NCBI GenBank assembly: GCA_900469345.1
Contig: UBWZ01000019.1
Coordinates: 1-64,000 of the forward strand
Direction of reading: 5' to 3'
Origin: Hyphomicrobiales bacterium
Lineage (GTDB): Bacteria > Pseudomonadota > Alphaproteobacteria > Rhizobiales > Rhizobiaceae
DNA: 64,000 nt
Shown here in pieces: positions 1-7,876 of this stretch. The stretch's first letter is position 1. The number at the start of each line of letters is the position of its first letter. Both the position numbers and the translations under genes were made by a program. The notes beneath the pieces were generated by a model. It searched no databases and was not told the DNA's origin. It saw only the letters and a list, made by a program, of their open reading frames with translations.

Positions 1-153
1 CCGGAAGGCACGGAAATGGTCATGCCTGGCGACAACGTCACCGTTGAAGTCGAACTGATCGTGCCGATCGCGATGGAAGAAAAGCTGCGCTTCGCGATCC
101 GCGAAGGCGGCCGTACCGTCGGCGCCGGCATCGTCGCCTCGATCATCGAGTAA
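1..153 (+). CDS. tuf: Elongation factor Tu, C-terminal end (partial)
   Basis: The first 50 codons of the window are open in frame 1 and end at TAA 151-153. They read as the last part of EF-Tu domain 3, with PGDNVTVEVELIVPIAMEE and the closing RFAIREGGRTVGAGIV stretch that is nearly invariant in bacterial EF-Tu. EF-Tu is the GTPase that brings aminoacyl-tRNA to the ribosome. The upstream part lies outside the window. The position just before rpsJ is the usual place of one tuf copy (fusA-tuf-rpsJ) in alphaproteobacteria. Confidence 0.97.
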   Translation, partial: PEGTEMVMPGDNVTVEVELIVPIAMEEKLRFAIREGGRTVGAGIVASIIE

Positions 154-465
154 TCGACGCGGGCAGGGCGGCTTCTGCGGAAGCCGCCGCCTCGAGAATC
201 TTTTAAGCAAGCCGCCCTGGGTGGCTTGCTTATGACAAAAAAATGTAGCAAATGGCGCGCGAGCGCGATTTGCGCCTGCTTCGTATTGTGGAGGCAGGCG
301 ATTGCCAAGAACAAGAAGGTGGGCCTTGGGCCCGAAGGCTGGAATGGGATGCCGACGATCGGCGTCCTCTTCGATCTTTGAAACCGGTGGTCCACCTTTA
401 GGAAAAGTCAAACCCGTGCCTGTTTTCGGCGGCACGCGGAAAACAGACAACAAGGATAATGTCGA
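154..465 (+). promoter_or_regulatory. tuf-rpsJ intergenic region, structured S10 leader
   Basis: This 312-base gap has no credible gene. It holds several inverted repeats: GCGGCTTC/GAAGCCGC (168-187), AAGCAAGCC/GGCTTGCTT (205-231), CGCCTGC/GCAGGCG (273-300), a long-range AAGGTGG (about 316) with CCACCTT (about 393), and CTGTTTTC/GAAAACAG (420-446) just upstream of the rpsJ ribosome binding site. The first two probably help end tuf transcription, although no long T run follows. The later ones would form the 5' leader of the S10 operon. In enterobacteria L4 acts on the S10 leader; whether that holds here is not shown by the sequence. I see no confident -35/-10 pair. Confidence 0.5.
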
Positions 466-774
466 ATGAACGGCCAAAATATCCGCATTCGCCTGAAGGC
501 GTTCGATCACCGGATTCTCGATGCTTCTACGCGCGAGATCGTGTCGACGGCGAAGCGCACCGGCGCAAGCGTCCGGGGCCCCGTTCCGCTTCCGACCCGC
601 ATCGAGAAGTTTACGGTTAACCGGTCCCCCCACATCGACAAAAAGAGCCGCGAGCAGTTCGAGATGCGCACCCATAAGCGCCTTCTCGACATCGTTGACC
701 CAACCCCGCAGACGGTAGACGCGCTGATGAAGCTCGATCTCGCCGCCGGTGTTGATGTTGAGATCAAGCTCTGA
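466..774 (+). CDS. rpsJ: 30S ribosomal protein S10 (NusE)
   Basis: This 102-residue protein starts MNGQNIRIRLKAFDHRILD and contains the S10 signature VRGPVPLPTRIEKFTV followed by KKSREQFEMRTHKRLLDI. It is a full-length S10, part of the 30S head and also the NusE transcription antitermination factor. It opens the S10 ribosomal protein block; rplC follows after 82 bases. The start ATG at 466 is preceded by AAGGATAATG. The family assignment is secure. Confidence 0.99.
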   Translation: MNGQNIRIRLKAFDHRILDASTREIVSTAKRTGASVRGPVPLPTRIEKFTVNRSPHIDKKSREQFEMRTHKRLLDIVDPTPQTVDALMKLDLAAGVDVEIKL

Positions 775-856
775 AACTTCGGTTTCGAGCTGAGTGAAAC
801 AAGAGGCATGCAGGAGCTACCCGCTCCGACAGGCAACTCTGGGAAGGATTGAACCG

Positions 857-1498
857 ATGCGTTCGGGTGTAATTGCACAGAAAGTGGGAATGACCCGCGT
901 CTATAATGACGCTGGCGAGCATGTTCCCGTTACAGTTTTGAGACTGGAAAACTGCCAGGTCGTGGCTCACCGCACCGTTGACAAGAATGGCTACACGGCT
1001 GTTCAGCTCGGCGCTGGCGCGGCCAAGGTCAAGAATACGTCGAAGGCCATGCGCGGCAACTTCGCCATCGCCAACGTTGAACCGAAGGCGAAGCTCGTCG
1101 AGTTCCGCGTCTCGGAAGACAACCTGATCGACGTTGGGACCGAGCTGAAGGCCGGTCACTTCGAAGCCGGCCAGCTGGTCGACGTCACGGGTACTTCGAT
1201 CGGTAAGGGTTTTGCCGGTGCCATGAAGCGCCATAACTTCGGCGGTCTTCGCGCCACGCACGGCGTGTCCGTATCGCATCGTTCGCATGGTTCGACTGGT
1301 AACAACCAGGATCCGGGCAAGGTCTGGAAGGGCAAGCGCATGGCTGGCCACATGGGCCAGACCCGCATCACGACCCAGAACCTGGAAGTCGTCTCCACCG
1401 ACGAAAACCGCGGCCTGATTCTCGTCAAGGGAGCCGTCCCCGGTTCCAAGGGCGCCTGGATCGTCGTTCGCGATGCCGTCAAGTCGGCCGCGAAGTAA
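857..1498 (+). CDS. rplC: 50S ribosomal protein L3
   Basis: This 213-residue L3 starts MRSGVIAQKVGMTRVYNDAG and carries the conserved GTSIGKGFAGAMKRHNF and SHRSHGSTGNNQDPGKVWKGKRMAGHMG segments near the peptidyl transferase centre, including the glutamine that is methylated in many bacteria. The frame stays open upstream to 794, but ATG 857 has a good ribosome binding site (GGGAAGGA, 841-848) and gives the usual family length, so I chose it. L3 is an early assembly protein of the 50S subunit. It lies 13 bases upstream of rplD. Confidence 0.98.
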   Translation: MRSGVIAQKVGMTRVYNDAGEHVPVTVLRLENCQVVAHRTVDKNGYTAVQLGAGAAKVKNTSKAMRGNFAIANVEPKAKLVEFRVSEDNLIDVGTELKAGHFEAGQLVDVTGTSIGKGFAGAMKRHNFGGLRATHGVSVSHRSHGSTGNNQDPGKVWKGKRMAGHMGQTRITTQNLEVVSTDENRGLILVKGAVPGSKGAWIVVRDAVKSAAK

Positions 1499-1511
1499 GG
1501 GAGCCAAGCAC

Positions 1512-2132
1512 ATGGAATTCAACGTCAAGACCCTCGAGGGAAAAGACGCCGGCACGGTAGCCCTGTCGGACGAGATTTTCGGCCTCGATCCCCGCGAGGA
1601 CATCCTCGCCCGCATGGTACGCTGGCAGCTTGCCAAGAAGCAGCAGGGTACCCACAAGACCAAGGGCCGCGCTGAGATCGCGCGCACCGGCGCCAAGATG
1701 TACAAGCAGAAGGGTACGGGCCGCGCTCGTCACCATTCGGCTCGCGCTCCGCAGTTCCGCGGCGGTGGTAAGGCACACGGCCCGGTCGTCCGCAGCCACG
1801 AGCATGACCTTCCCAAGAAGGTTCGCGCGCTTGCCCTGCGTCACGCCCTGTCCGCCAAGTTCAAGGCCGAAGACCTGATCATCATCGACGATCTGGTTGC
1901 CGCTGAAGCAAAGACCAAGGCACTCGTCGGGACGCTTGCTTCGCTTGGCCTCACCAATGCCCTCGTGATCGGCGGCGCCGAACTCGACAGCAACTTCAAG
2001 CTCGCAGCCCAGAACATCCCCAACGTCGATGTTCTGCCGGTTCAGGGCATCAACGTTTACGATATCCTGCGTCGCGGCAAGCTCGTGCTTTCCAAGGCTG
2101 CGGTGGAAGCTCTAGAGGAGCGTTTCAAGTGA
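1512..2132 (+). CDS. rplD: 50S ribosomal protein L4
   Basis: This 206-residue L4 has the extended internal loop KTKGRAEIARTGAKMYKQKGTGRARHHS that lines the peptide exit tunnel. The open frame reaches back to 1473 inside rplC, but ATG 1512 follows TAAGGGAG and fits the family length. In enterobacteria L4 also represses the S10 operon; that role is not testable here. Its TGA stop overlaps the GTG start of rplW by four bases (GTGA), so the two are probably translationally coupled. Confidence 0.98.
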   Translation: MEFNVKTLEGKDAGTVALSDEIFGLDPREDILARMVRWQLAKKQQGTHKTKGRAEIARTGAKMYKQKGTGRARHHSARAPQFRGGGKAHGPVVRSHEHDLPKKVRALALRHALSAKFKAEDLIIIDDLVAAEAKTKALVGTLASLGLTNALVIGGAELDSNFKLAAQNIPNVDVLPVQGINVYDILRRGKLVLSKAAVEALEERFK

Positions 2133-2422
2133 CCGACATTCGCCACTATGATGTGATCATCTCTCCGTCGATCACCGAAAAGTCGACCCTGCTCTCCGAG
2201 CAGAACCAGGTCGTCTTCAACGTCGCCAAGACTGCCTCGAAGCCGGAAATCAAGGCTGCGGTAGAGGCTCTGTTCGGCGTCAAGGTCAAGGCTGTCAACA
2301 CGCTCGTCCGCCTGGGTAAGACCAAGCGGTTCCGCGGCTTCATTGGCAAGCAGAAAGACGTCAAGAAGGCTGTCGTCACCCTGGCCGAAGGTCAGACGAT
2401 CGACGTCTCCACCGGTCTTTGA
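2129..2422 (+). CDS. rplW: 50S ribosomal protein L23
   Basis: This 97-residue L23 reads DIRHYDVIISPSITEKSTLL and then the conserved VNTLVRLGKTKRFRGFIGKQ. L23 sits at the exit of the peptide tunnel and is the docking site for trigger factor and SRP. It starts with GTG at 2129, inside the rplD stop codon, an unusual start chosen because it gives the conserved N-terminus and translational coupling. rplB follows after 11 bases. Confidence 0.98.
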   Translation: MTDIRHYDVIISPSITEKSTLLSEQNQVVFNVAKTASKPEIKAAVEALFGVKVKAVNTLVRLGKTKRFRGFIGKQKDVKKAVVTLAEGQTIDVSTGL

Positions 2423-2433
2423 GGTAAAGAAAA

Positions 2434-3267
2434 ATGGCACTGAAAAGCTACAACCCCACGACCCCGAGCCAGCGCCAGCTGGTCATCGTCGATCGTTCGG
2501 GCCTCTGGAAGGGCAAGCCTGTCAAGGCGCTCACCGAGGGTCTCTCCAAGAGCGGCGGCCGTAACAACAACGGTCGCATCACCGCCCGCTTCATCGGTGG
2601 CGGTCACAAGCGTACCTACCGTCTGGTCGACTTCAAGCGTCGCAAGTTCGACGTCGAGGGCACGGTCGAGCGTCTGGAATACGACCCCAACCGCACCTCG
2701 TTCATCGCGCTGATCACCTATGCCGATGGCGAGCAGGCCTATATCATCGCTCCGCAGCGTCTGACTGCCGGCGACAAGGTCATCGCTTCCGACAAGGCCG
2801 TCGACGTAAAGCCCGGCAACACCATGCCGCTGCAGTACATCCCGGTCGGTTCGATTGTCCACAATGTCGAAATGAAGCCGGGCAAGGGCGGCCAGATCGC
2901 CCGTTCCGCAGGCACCTACGTGCAGCTGGTCGGTCGTGACCAGGGCATGGCGATCCTGCGCCTGACCTCTGGCGAGCAGCGCCTCGTGCACGGCTCCTGC
3001 CTTGCAAGCATCGGCGCCGTCTCCAACCCGGACCACGGCAACATCAACGACGGCAAGGCTGGTCGTACCGTATGGCGTGGCAAGCGTCCGCATAACCGCG
3101 GCGTCGTCATGAACCCGGTCGACCACCCGCACGGCGGTGGTGAAGGCCGCACCTCGGGTGGTCGCCATCCGGTGACCCCGTGGGGCAAGCCCACCAAGGG
3201 CAAGCGCACGCGTTCGAACAAGTCCACGGACAAGTTCATCATGCGCTCGCGCCACGTGAAGAAGTAA
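2434..3267 (+). CDS. rplB: 50S ribosomal protein L2
   Basis: This 277-residue L2 contains the expected GGHKRTYRLVDFKR motif near the N-terminus and VMNPVDHPHGGGEGR near the C-terminus, which includes the histidine important for peptidyl transferase activity. It is a primary 23S rRNA-binding protein. The length is normal for the family. It sits between rplW and rpsS with short gaps (11 and 18 bases), in the standard S10-operon order. Confidence 0.99.
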   Translation: MALKSYNPTTPSQRQLVIVDRSGLWKGKPVKALTEGLSKSGGRNNNGRITARFIGGGHKRTYRLVDFKRRKFDVEGTVERLEYDPNRTSFIALITYADGEQAYIIAPQRLTAGDKVIASDKAVDVKPGNTMPLQYIPVGSIVHNVEMKPGKGGQIARSAGTYVQLVGRDQGMAILRLTSGEQRLVHGSCLASIGAVSNPDHGNINDGKAGRTVWRGKRPHNRGVVMNPVDHPHGGGEGRTSGGRHPVTPWGKPTKGKRTRSNKSTDKFIMRSRHVKK

Positions 3268-3285
3268 GGGAAGGGAAGTCGTTCA

Positions 3286-3564
3286 ATGGCTCGTTCAGTA
3301 TGGAAAGGTCCGTTTGTTGACGGCTATCTTCTCAAGAAGGCTGAGAAGGTACGCGAAGGCGGACGCAGTGAAGTTATCAAGATGTGGAGCCGTCGCTCCA
3401 CCATCTTGCCCCAGTTCGTTGGTCTGACGTTCGGCGTCTACAACGGCAACAAGCACATTCCGGTCAGCGTCAACGAAGACATGGTCGGCCACAAGTTTGG
3501 TGAATTCGCTCCCACCCGGACCTATTACGGTCACGGCGCGGACAAGAAGGCGAAGAGGAAGTAA
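3286..3564 (+). CDS. rpsS: 30S ribosomal protein S19
   Basis: This 92-residue S19 starts MARSVWKGPFVDGYLLKKAEK and holds the signature IKMWSRRSTILPQFVGLTFGVYNG and the C-terminal KFGEFAPTRTYYGHGADKKAKRK. S19 is in the 30S head and contacts S13 and the A-site finger. It is complete and ends two bases before rplV. Confidence 0.99.
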   Translation: MARSVWKGPFVDGYLLKKAEKVREGGRSEVIKMWSRRSTILPQFVGLTFGVYNGNKHIPVSVNEDMVGHKFGEFAPTRTYYGHGADKKAKRK

Positions 3565-3566
3565 TC

Positions 3567-3956
3567 ATGGCGAAGGCAAAGACCGAACGCCGGCTGAAGG
3601 ACAATGAGGCGCAGGCTGTAGCCCGCACTCTCCGCGTCAGCCCGCAGAAGCTGAACCTGGTTGCCGCCATGATCCGCGGCAAGAAGGTCGAGCGCGCACT
3701 TGCAGAGCTCGAATTCTCGCGCAAGCGCATCGCAGGCACGGTGAAGAAGACTCTCGAGTCTGCAATCGCCAATGCTGAAAACAACCATGACCTCGACGTA
3801 GACAGCCTGATCGTATCAGAAGCGTATGTCGGCAAGTCGATCGTGATGAAGCGTTTCCACGCTCGTGGCCGTGGCCGCGCATCGCGCATTGAAAAGCCGT
3901 TCTCGCACCTGACGATCGTTGTCCGCGAAGTCGAGGAAAAAGGGGAGGCTGCATAA
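3567..3956 (+). CDS. rplV: 50S ribosomal protein L22
   Basis: This 129-residue L22 has the RVSPQKLNLVAAMIRGKKVERALAEL N-terminal segment and the tunnel-lining beta hairpin SKSIVMKRFHARGRGRASRI-like segment near the C-terminus. The hairpin forms part of the nascent chain tunnel and is a site of macrolide resistance changes in other species; nothing unusual is seen here. Its TAA stop shares one base with the rpsC ATG (TAATG at 3954-3958). Confidence 0.98.
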   Translation: MAKAKTERRLKDNEAQAVARTLRVSPQKLNLVAAMIRGKKVERALAELEFSRKRIAGTVKKTLESAIANAENNHDLDVDSLIVSEAYVGKSIVMKRFHARGRGRASRIEKPFSHLTIVVREVEEKGEAA

Positions 3957-4693
3957 TGGGCCAGAAAATCAATCCGATCGGCTTCCGTCTGGGCATCAAC
4001 CGGACCTGGGACAGCCGCTGGTTTGCGGACAACGCCGAATACGGCCAGCTCCTCCATGAGGACCTGAAGATCCGCGCCTACCTGATGTCCGAGCTGAAGC
4101 AGGCCGGCATCGCCAAGGTGGTCATCGAGCGTCCGCACAAGAAGTGCCGCGTCACGATCCACTCGGCGCGTCCGGGCCTGATCATCGGCAAGAAGGGCGC
4201 TGACATCGAGAAGCTCCGCAAGGCGCTCTCGACGATGACCAATTCGGAAACGCACCTCAACATCGTTGAAGTGCGCAAGCCGGAAGTCGACGCGACGCTG
4301 GTGGCCCAGTCGATCGCCCAGCAGCTCGAACGTCGCGTGGCTTTCCGCCGCGCCATGAAGCGCGCTGTTCAGTCGGCCATGCGTCTTGGCGCCGAAGGCA
4401 TCAAGATCACCTGCGCCGGCCGCCTCGGTGGCGCGGAAATCGCTCGTACCGAATGGTACCGCGAAGGCCGCGTGCCGCTTCACACGCTGCGTGCAGACAT
4501 CGACTACGGAACGGCTGAAGCCGAAACCGCATTCGGCATCTGCGGCATCAAGGTTTGGATCTTCAAGGGCGAAATCCTTGAGCACGATCCGATGGCTTCC
4601 GAACGCCGCGCGCTGGAAGGCGACGCACAGGGCCCGGCAAGCCGTGAACGCAACGATCGTGGCGACCGTCGCCGCGAACGCGAAAACGCTTGA
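3956..4693 (+). CDS. rpsC: 30S ribosomal protein S3
   Basis: This 245-residue S3 starts MGQKINPIGFRLGINRTWDS, has the KH-type RNA-binding signature RPGLIIGKKGADIEKLR, and the C-terminal domain with GRLGGAEIARTEWYREGRVPLHTLRADIDYG. S3 forms part of the mRNA entry channel and helicase. The last 25 residues are charged and low-complexity (Arg-rich), which is common in alphaproteobacterial S3. It overlaps rplV by one base. Confidence 0.99.
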   Translation: MGQKINPIGFRLGINRTWDSRWFADNAEYGQLLHEDLKIRAYLMSELKQAGIAKVVIERPHKKCRVTIHSARPGLIIGKKGADIEKLRKALSTMTNSETHLNIVEVRKPEVDATLVAQSIAQQLERRVAFRRAMKRAVQSAMRLGAEGIKITCAGRLGGAEIARTEWYREGRVPLHTLRADIDYGTAEAETAFGICGIKVWIFKGEILEHDPMASERRALEGDAQGPASRERNDRGDRRRERENA

Positions 4694-4731
4694 TCAACGC
4701 TGGCGAAAGATAAGCTCGGAGAAGTAATAAA

Positions 4732-5145
4732 ATGTTGCAGCCAAAGCGTACCAAGTACCGCAAGCAGTTCAAGGGCCGCATCAAGGGCGTTGCCAAGGGC
4801 GGCTTCGACCTGGCCTTCGGCGAATTCGGCCTCAAGTCGCAGGAACCGAACCGCGTAAACGCTCGCGAGATCGAAGCGGCCCGCCGCGCGATCACCCGTC
4901 ACATGAAGCGCGCCGGCCGCGTCTGGATCCGCGTGTTCCCAGACGTACCGGTCACTGCCAAGCCCACCGAAGTTCGTATGGGTAAGGGTAAGGGCGGCGT
5001 CGAATACTGGGCCTGCAAGGTCAAGCCCGGCCGTATCATGTTCGAGATCGACGGTGTTTCCGAGGAGCTCGCCCGTGAGGCGCTTCGTCTCGGTGCAGCC
5101 AAGCTCTCGGTGAAGACGCGCTTCGTACAGCGCATCGCAGAGTAA
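4732..5145 (+). CDS. rplP: 50S ribosomal protein L16
   Basis: This 137-residue L16 starts MLQPKRTKYRKQFKGRIKGVA and includes the conserved RMGKGKGGVEYWACKVKPGRIMFEI segment. L16 is needed for A-site tRNA placement and late 50S assembly. A 38-base gap separates it from rpsC. The ribosome binding site is GGAGAAG before ATG 4732. Length and context are as expected. Confidence 0.99.
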   Translation: MLQPKRTKYRKQFKGRIKGVAKGGFDLAFGEFGLKSQEPNRVNAREIEAARRAITRHMKRAGRVWIRVFPDVPVTAKPTEVRMGKGKGGVEYWACKVKPGRIMFEIDGVSEELAREALRLGAAKLSVKTRFVQRIAE

Positions 5146-5157
5146 GGAGAAGGCACC

Positions 5158-5358
5158 ATGAAAGCCGAAGACGTACGCGGCCTCACGGCCGACCAGCTCA
5201 AGGACAAGCTTGCGGATCTTAAGAAGGAGCAGTTCAACCTGCGCTTTCAGAAGGCAACCGGCCAGCTCGAGAAGTCCTCGCGCATCGACGAAGTCCGCAA
5301 GGATATCGCCCGCGTGAAAACCATTGCCCGCCAGAAGGCGGCAGAAGCCAAGGCCTAA
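5158..5358 (+). CDS. rpmC: 50S ribosomal protein L29
   Basis: This 66-residue L29 is the expected two-helix protein, with ADQLKDKLADLKKEQFNLRFQKATGQLE and a conserved RxDIARVKTIARQK-like end. It lies near the tunnel exit next to L23. A clear AAGGAGAAG ribosome binding site precedes ATG 5158. It is followed after 13 bases by rpsQ. Confidence 0.98.
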   Translation: MKAEDVRGLTADQLKDKLADLKKEQFNLRFQKATGQLEKSSRIDEVRKDIARVKTIARQKAAEAKA

Positions 5359-5371
5359 GGACCAAAACAAT

Positions 5372-5608
5372 ATGCCGAAACGCATTCTGCAGGGCGTAGT
5401 CGTTTCCGACAAGAACGAGAAGACCGTTGTTGTCCGCGTCGAGCGCCGCTTCGCTCACCCATTGCTTCAGAAGACGGTCCGCCGTTCCAAGAAGTACAAG
5501 GCACATGACGAGACCAACCAGATCAAGGTTGGCGACGTCGTTTCCATTCAGGAATGTGCTCCTATCTCCAAGGACAAGACCTGGACGGTTATCTCCGCCC
5601 AGGCCTAA
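5372..5608 (+). CDS. rpsQ: 30S ribosomal protein S17, last gene of the S10 block
   Basis: This 78-residue S17 starts MPKRILQGVVVSDKNEKTVVVRVERRF and contains the S17 signature KYKAHDETNQIKVGDVVSI. S17 is an early 16S rRNA-binding protein. The frame is open from 5324, but ATG 5372 gives the family length and N-terminus. As in other bacteria this gene ends the S10 operon; a 235-base gap with terminator-like structures separates it from rplN. Confidence 0.98.
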   Translation: MPKRILQGVVVSDKNEKTVVVRVERRFAHPLLQKTVRRSKKYKAHDETNQIKVGDVVSIQECAPISKDKTWTVISAQA

Positions 5609-5610
5609 AA

Positions 5611-5664
5611 TGCTTCGGATTCTGTGCCTGGGTCTTGCGTCCTGCACAGAATCCTGTAAGAAGC
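5611..5664 (+). terminator. Large hairpin after rpsQ
   Basis: An inverted repeat GGATTCTGTGC (5617-5627) / GCACAGAATCC (5644-5654), extended outward by TGCTT/AAGCA (5611-5615 and 5660-5664), lies directly behind the rpsQ stop. No T run follows it, so it is more likely an mRNA 3'-end stabiliser or part of a tandem terminator with the hairpin at 5679-5705. Confidence 0.5.
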
Positions 5665-5678
5665 ACGCCACTGGCGTA

Positions 5679-5705
5679 GGACGCTCGGTAACGAGCGTTC
5701 TTTTG
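5679..5705 (+). terminator. Intrinsic terminator at the S10/spc boundary
   Basis: The stem ACGCTCG (5681-5687) / CGAGCGT (5692-5698) with a GTAA loop can be extended by two further pairs and is followed by TCTTTTGCTTT. This is a plausible Rho-independent terminator or attenuator between rpsQ and rplN, the classical S10/spc operon boundary. The rest of the gap (5706-5843) presumably carries the spc promoter, but I could not pick a convincing -35/-10 pair. Confidence 0.7.
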
Positions 5706-5843
5706 CTTTGAGCGCAGGGAAGGTCCCATCTGGGGAAACCACCTTGGCAAGATCCGTCCCGCGCACAACGATATTCTGTTCATTGCCGGCACCGTGCGAT
5801 TTTTCGCGCGGGCGCGCCGGTCATTAGAAAAAGGCGACCTGAC

Positions 5844-6212
5844 ATGATTCAGATGCAAACAAACCTCGATGTGGCGGACAATTCCGGCGCACGTCGTGTC
5901 ATGTGCATCAAGGTGCTGGGCGGCTCCAAGCGCAAGTACGCTTCGATCGGCGACGTCATCGTCGTTTCGATCAAGGAAGCCATCCCGCGCGGCCGCGTCA
6001 AGAAGGGTGATGTGATGAAGGCGGTGGTTGTGCGTACCGCCAAGGACATCCGTCGTCCGGACGGCAGCGTCATCCGCTTCGATAACAACGCAGCGGTCCT
6101 TATCGACAACAAAAAAGAGCCGATCGGCACCCGTATCTTCGGACCGGTTCCGCGCGAACTTCGCGCCAAGAACCACATGAAGATCATCTCGCTGGCTCCC
6201 GAAGTACTGTAA
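5844..6212 (+). CDS. rplN: 50S ribosomal protein L14
   Basis: This 122-residue L14 starts MIQMQTNLDVADNSGARRVMCIKVLGGSKRKYA and holds the L14 signature of the GDVIVVSIKEAIPRGRVKKGDV region. It is the first gene of the spc block. L14 sits at the subunit interface near the L19 bridge and binds the silencing factor RsfS in other bacteria. Complete, with normal length. Confidence 0.99.
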   Translation: MIQMQTNLDVADNSGARRVMCIKVLGGSKRKYASIGDVIVVSIKEAIPRGRVKKGDVMKAVVVRTAKDIRRPDGSVIRFDNNAAVLIDNKKEPIGTRIFGPVPRELRAKNHMKIISLAPEVL

Positions 6213-6226
6213 GAGGAGCGGGACAG

Positions 6227-6535
6227 ATGCAAAAGATCAAGAAGGGCGACAACGTCGTCGTACTGGCCGGCAAGGACAAGGGTCGCTCCGGCGAAGTCCT
6301 GCAGGTAATGCCGAAGGAAGACCGTGCGGTCGTTCGCGGCATCAACATGGTGAAGCGCCACCAGCGTCAGTCGCAGACGCAGGAAGCTGGTATCATCAAC
6401 AAGGAAGCATCCATTCACCTGTCGAACATTGCCGTTGTCGCCAAGGACGGTAAGCCGACCCGCGTCGGCATCCAGGTCGTCGACGGCAAGAAGGTGCGTG
6501 TCGCCAAGCGTACGGGAGATGTCATCGATGGCTGA
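6227..6535 (+). CDS. rplX: 50S ribosomal protein L24
   Basis: This 102-residue L24 carries the KOW motif KIKKGDNVVVLAGKDKGRSG at its N-terminus, followed by RGINMVKRHQRQSQTQEAGI. L24 starts assembly of the 50S subunit. Its end overlaps the rplE start by eight bases (ATGGCTGA), which suggests translational coupling. Confidence 0.98.
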   Translation: MQKIKKGDNVVVLAGKDKGRSGEVLQVMPKEDRAVVRGINMVKRHQRQSQTQEAGIINKEASIHLSNIAVVAKDGKPTRVGIQVVDGKKVRVAKRTGDVIDG

Positions 6536-7085
6536 GGCAAAGTATGAGCCGCGGCTCAAGCAGGAATACGTTTCCCGCATCCGCGGCGTGATGAGCGAGA
6601 AGTTCGCTTACAGCAACGAGATGATGATCCCGAAGCTGGACAAGATCGTCATCAACATGGGCGTGGGCGAGGCAACTGCCGACTCCAAGAAGCCCTCCGT
6701 TGCTGCCGCCGACCTCGCAGCGATCGCCGGTCAGAAGCCGGTCATCACCAAGGCCCGCAATTCGATTGCTGGCTTCAAGGTTCGCGAGTTCATGCCGATC
6801 GGTGCCAAGGTCACCCTTCGCGGCGCCCGCATGTATGAATTCCTCGACCGTCTGGTCAACATCGCGCTCCCGCGCGTTCGAGACTTCCGCGGCTTGAACC
6901 CGAAGAGCTTTGACGGCCGTGGCAACTTCGCCATGGGCATCAAGGAACATATTGTGTTCCCGGAAATCAACTACGACAAGGTTGATCAGATGTGGGGCAT
7001 GGACATCATCGTTTGCACGACGGCCAACAACGACGACGAAGCACGGGCTCTTCTGACAGAGTTCAACTTCCCGTTCCGTCAGTAA
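6528..7085 (+). CDS. rplE: 50S ribosomal protein L5
   Basis: This 185-residue L5 begins MAEAKYEPRLKQEYVSRIRG and includes VINMGVGEATADSKK and FRGLNPKSFDGRGNFAMGIKEHIVFPEI, both conserved in the family. It binds 5S rRNA in the central protuberance. The frame is open back to 6429, but ATG 6528, inside the end of rplX, gives the right N-terminus and length. Confidence 0.98.
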   Translation: MAEAKYEPRLKQEYVSRIRGVMSEKFAYSNEMMIPKLDKIVINMGVGEATADSKKPSVAAADLAAIAGQKPVITKARNSIAGFKVREFMPIGAKVTLRGARMYEFLDRLVNIALPRVRDFRGLNPKSFDGRGNFAMGIKEHIVFPEINYDKVDQMWGMDIIVCTTANNDDEARALLTEFNFPFRQ

Positions 7086-7118
7086 CCGTAACGACGAGCG
7101 TTAAGAAGGAACTCCGAT

Positions 7119-7424
7119 ATGGCGAAGACCAGCGCAGTTGAAAAGAACAAGCGCCGCCGCAAGACCGTCGCCACCCAGGCCGCAAAGCGTGCGACCCTGA
7201 AGGCAACCATCATGAACCAGGAACTGTCCATCGAGGAACGGTTCAAGGCCACACTGAAGCTCGCATCGCTGCCGCGCGACGGCTCCAAGACCCGCGTTCG
7301 CAACCGTTGCGAAGTCACGGGTCGTCCGCGCGCATTTTACCGCAAGCTCGGGATGTCGCGTATTGCGCTTCGCGAACTCGGTAACTCCGGCAAGGTGCCG
7401 GGCATCGTCAAGTCGAGCTGGTAA
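7119..7424 (+). CDS. rpsN: 30S ribosomal protein S14 (zinc-free form)
   Basis: This 101-residue S14 has the conserved C-terminal part RVRNRCEVTGRPRAFYRKLGMSRIALRELG. It lacks the paired CxxC motifs of the short zinc-binding form, so it is the long C-minus type usual in proteobacteria. It lies between rplE and rpsH as in the standard spc order. Confidence 0.98.
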   Translation: MAKTSAVEKNKRRRKTVATQAAKRATLKATIMNQELSIEERFKATLKLASLPRDGSKTRVRNRCEVTGRPRAFYRKLGMSRIALRELGNSGKVPGIVKSSW

Positions 7425-7436
7425 GGAGATCGTTAG

Positions 7437-7835
7437 ATGACCATGACTGATCCCCTGGGCGATATGCTCACCCGTATCCGCAACGGCGCAGCCCGCCGCA
7501 AGTCGTCCGTGTCCACGCCAGCTTCCAAGCTGCGCGCACGCGTTCTCGACGTCCTGCAGGCTGAAGGCTACATCCGCGGCTACTCCGAAATCGACTACGG
7601 CAACGGCAAGGCCGAGCTGGAAATCGAACTGAAGTACTACGAAGGCGCGTCCGTGATCCGTGAGATCGGCCGCGTTTCCAAGCCGGGCCGCCGAGTTTAT
7701 GTCTCGGTAAAGTCCATTCCGCAGGTCGCGAACGGCCTCGGCATCACCATCCTTTCGACTCCGAAGGGTGTGATGGCCGATCACCAGGCTCGCGAACAGA
7801 ACGTAGGCGGCGAGGTTCTCTGCTCGGTATTCTAA
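7437..7835 (+). CDS. rpsH: 30S ribosomal protein S8
   Basis: This 132-residue S8 starts MTMTDPLGDMLTRIRNGAARRKSSV and ends with the signature GITILSTPKGVMADHQAREQNVGGEVLCSVF. S8 is a central 16S rRNA-binding protein, and in enterobacteria it represses the spc operon. A second ATG two codons later is possible; the first is kept because AAGGAGA sits at good distance. Complete. Confidence 0.98.
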   Translation: MTMTDPLGDMLTRIRNGAARRKSSVSTPASKLRARVLDVLQAEGYIRGYSEIDYGNGKAELEIELKYYEGASVIREIGRVSKPGRRVYVSVKSIPQVANGLGITILSTPKGVMADHQAREQNVGGEVLCSVF

Positions 7836-7876
7836 CCGGGCAGGGGTCTTCCATAGCGGACAGACAGGATTGAAAC

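Noticed and set aside
5744..5777. TTGGCA ... TATTCT as a promoter for the spc block
   Set aside because: The spacer is 22 bases, too long for a housekeeping promoter; no better pair was found.
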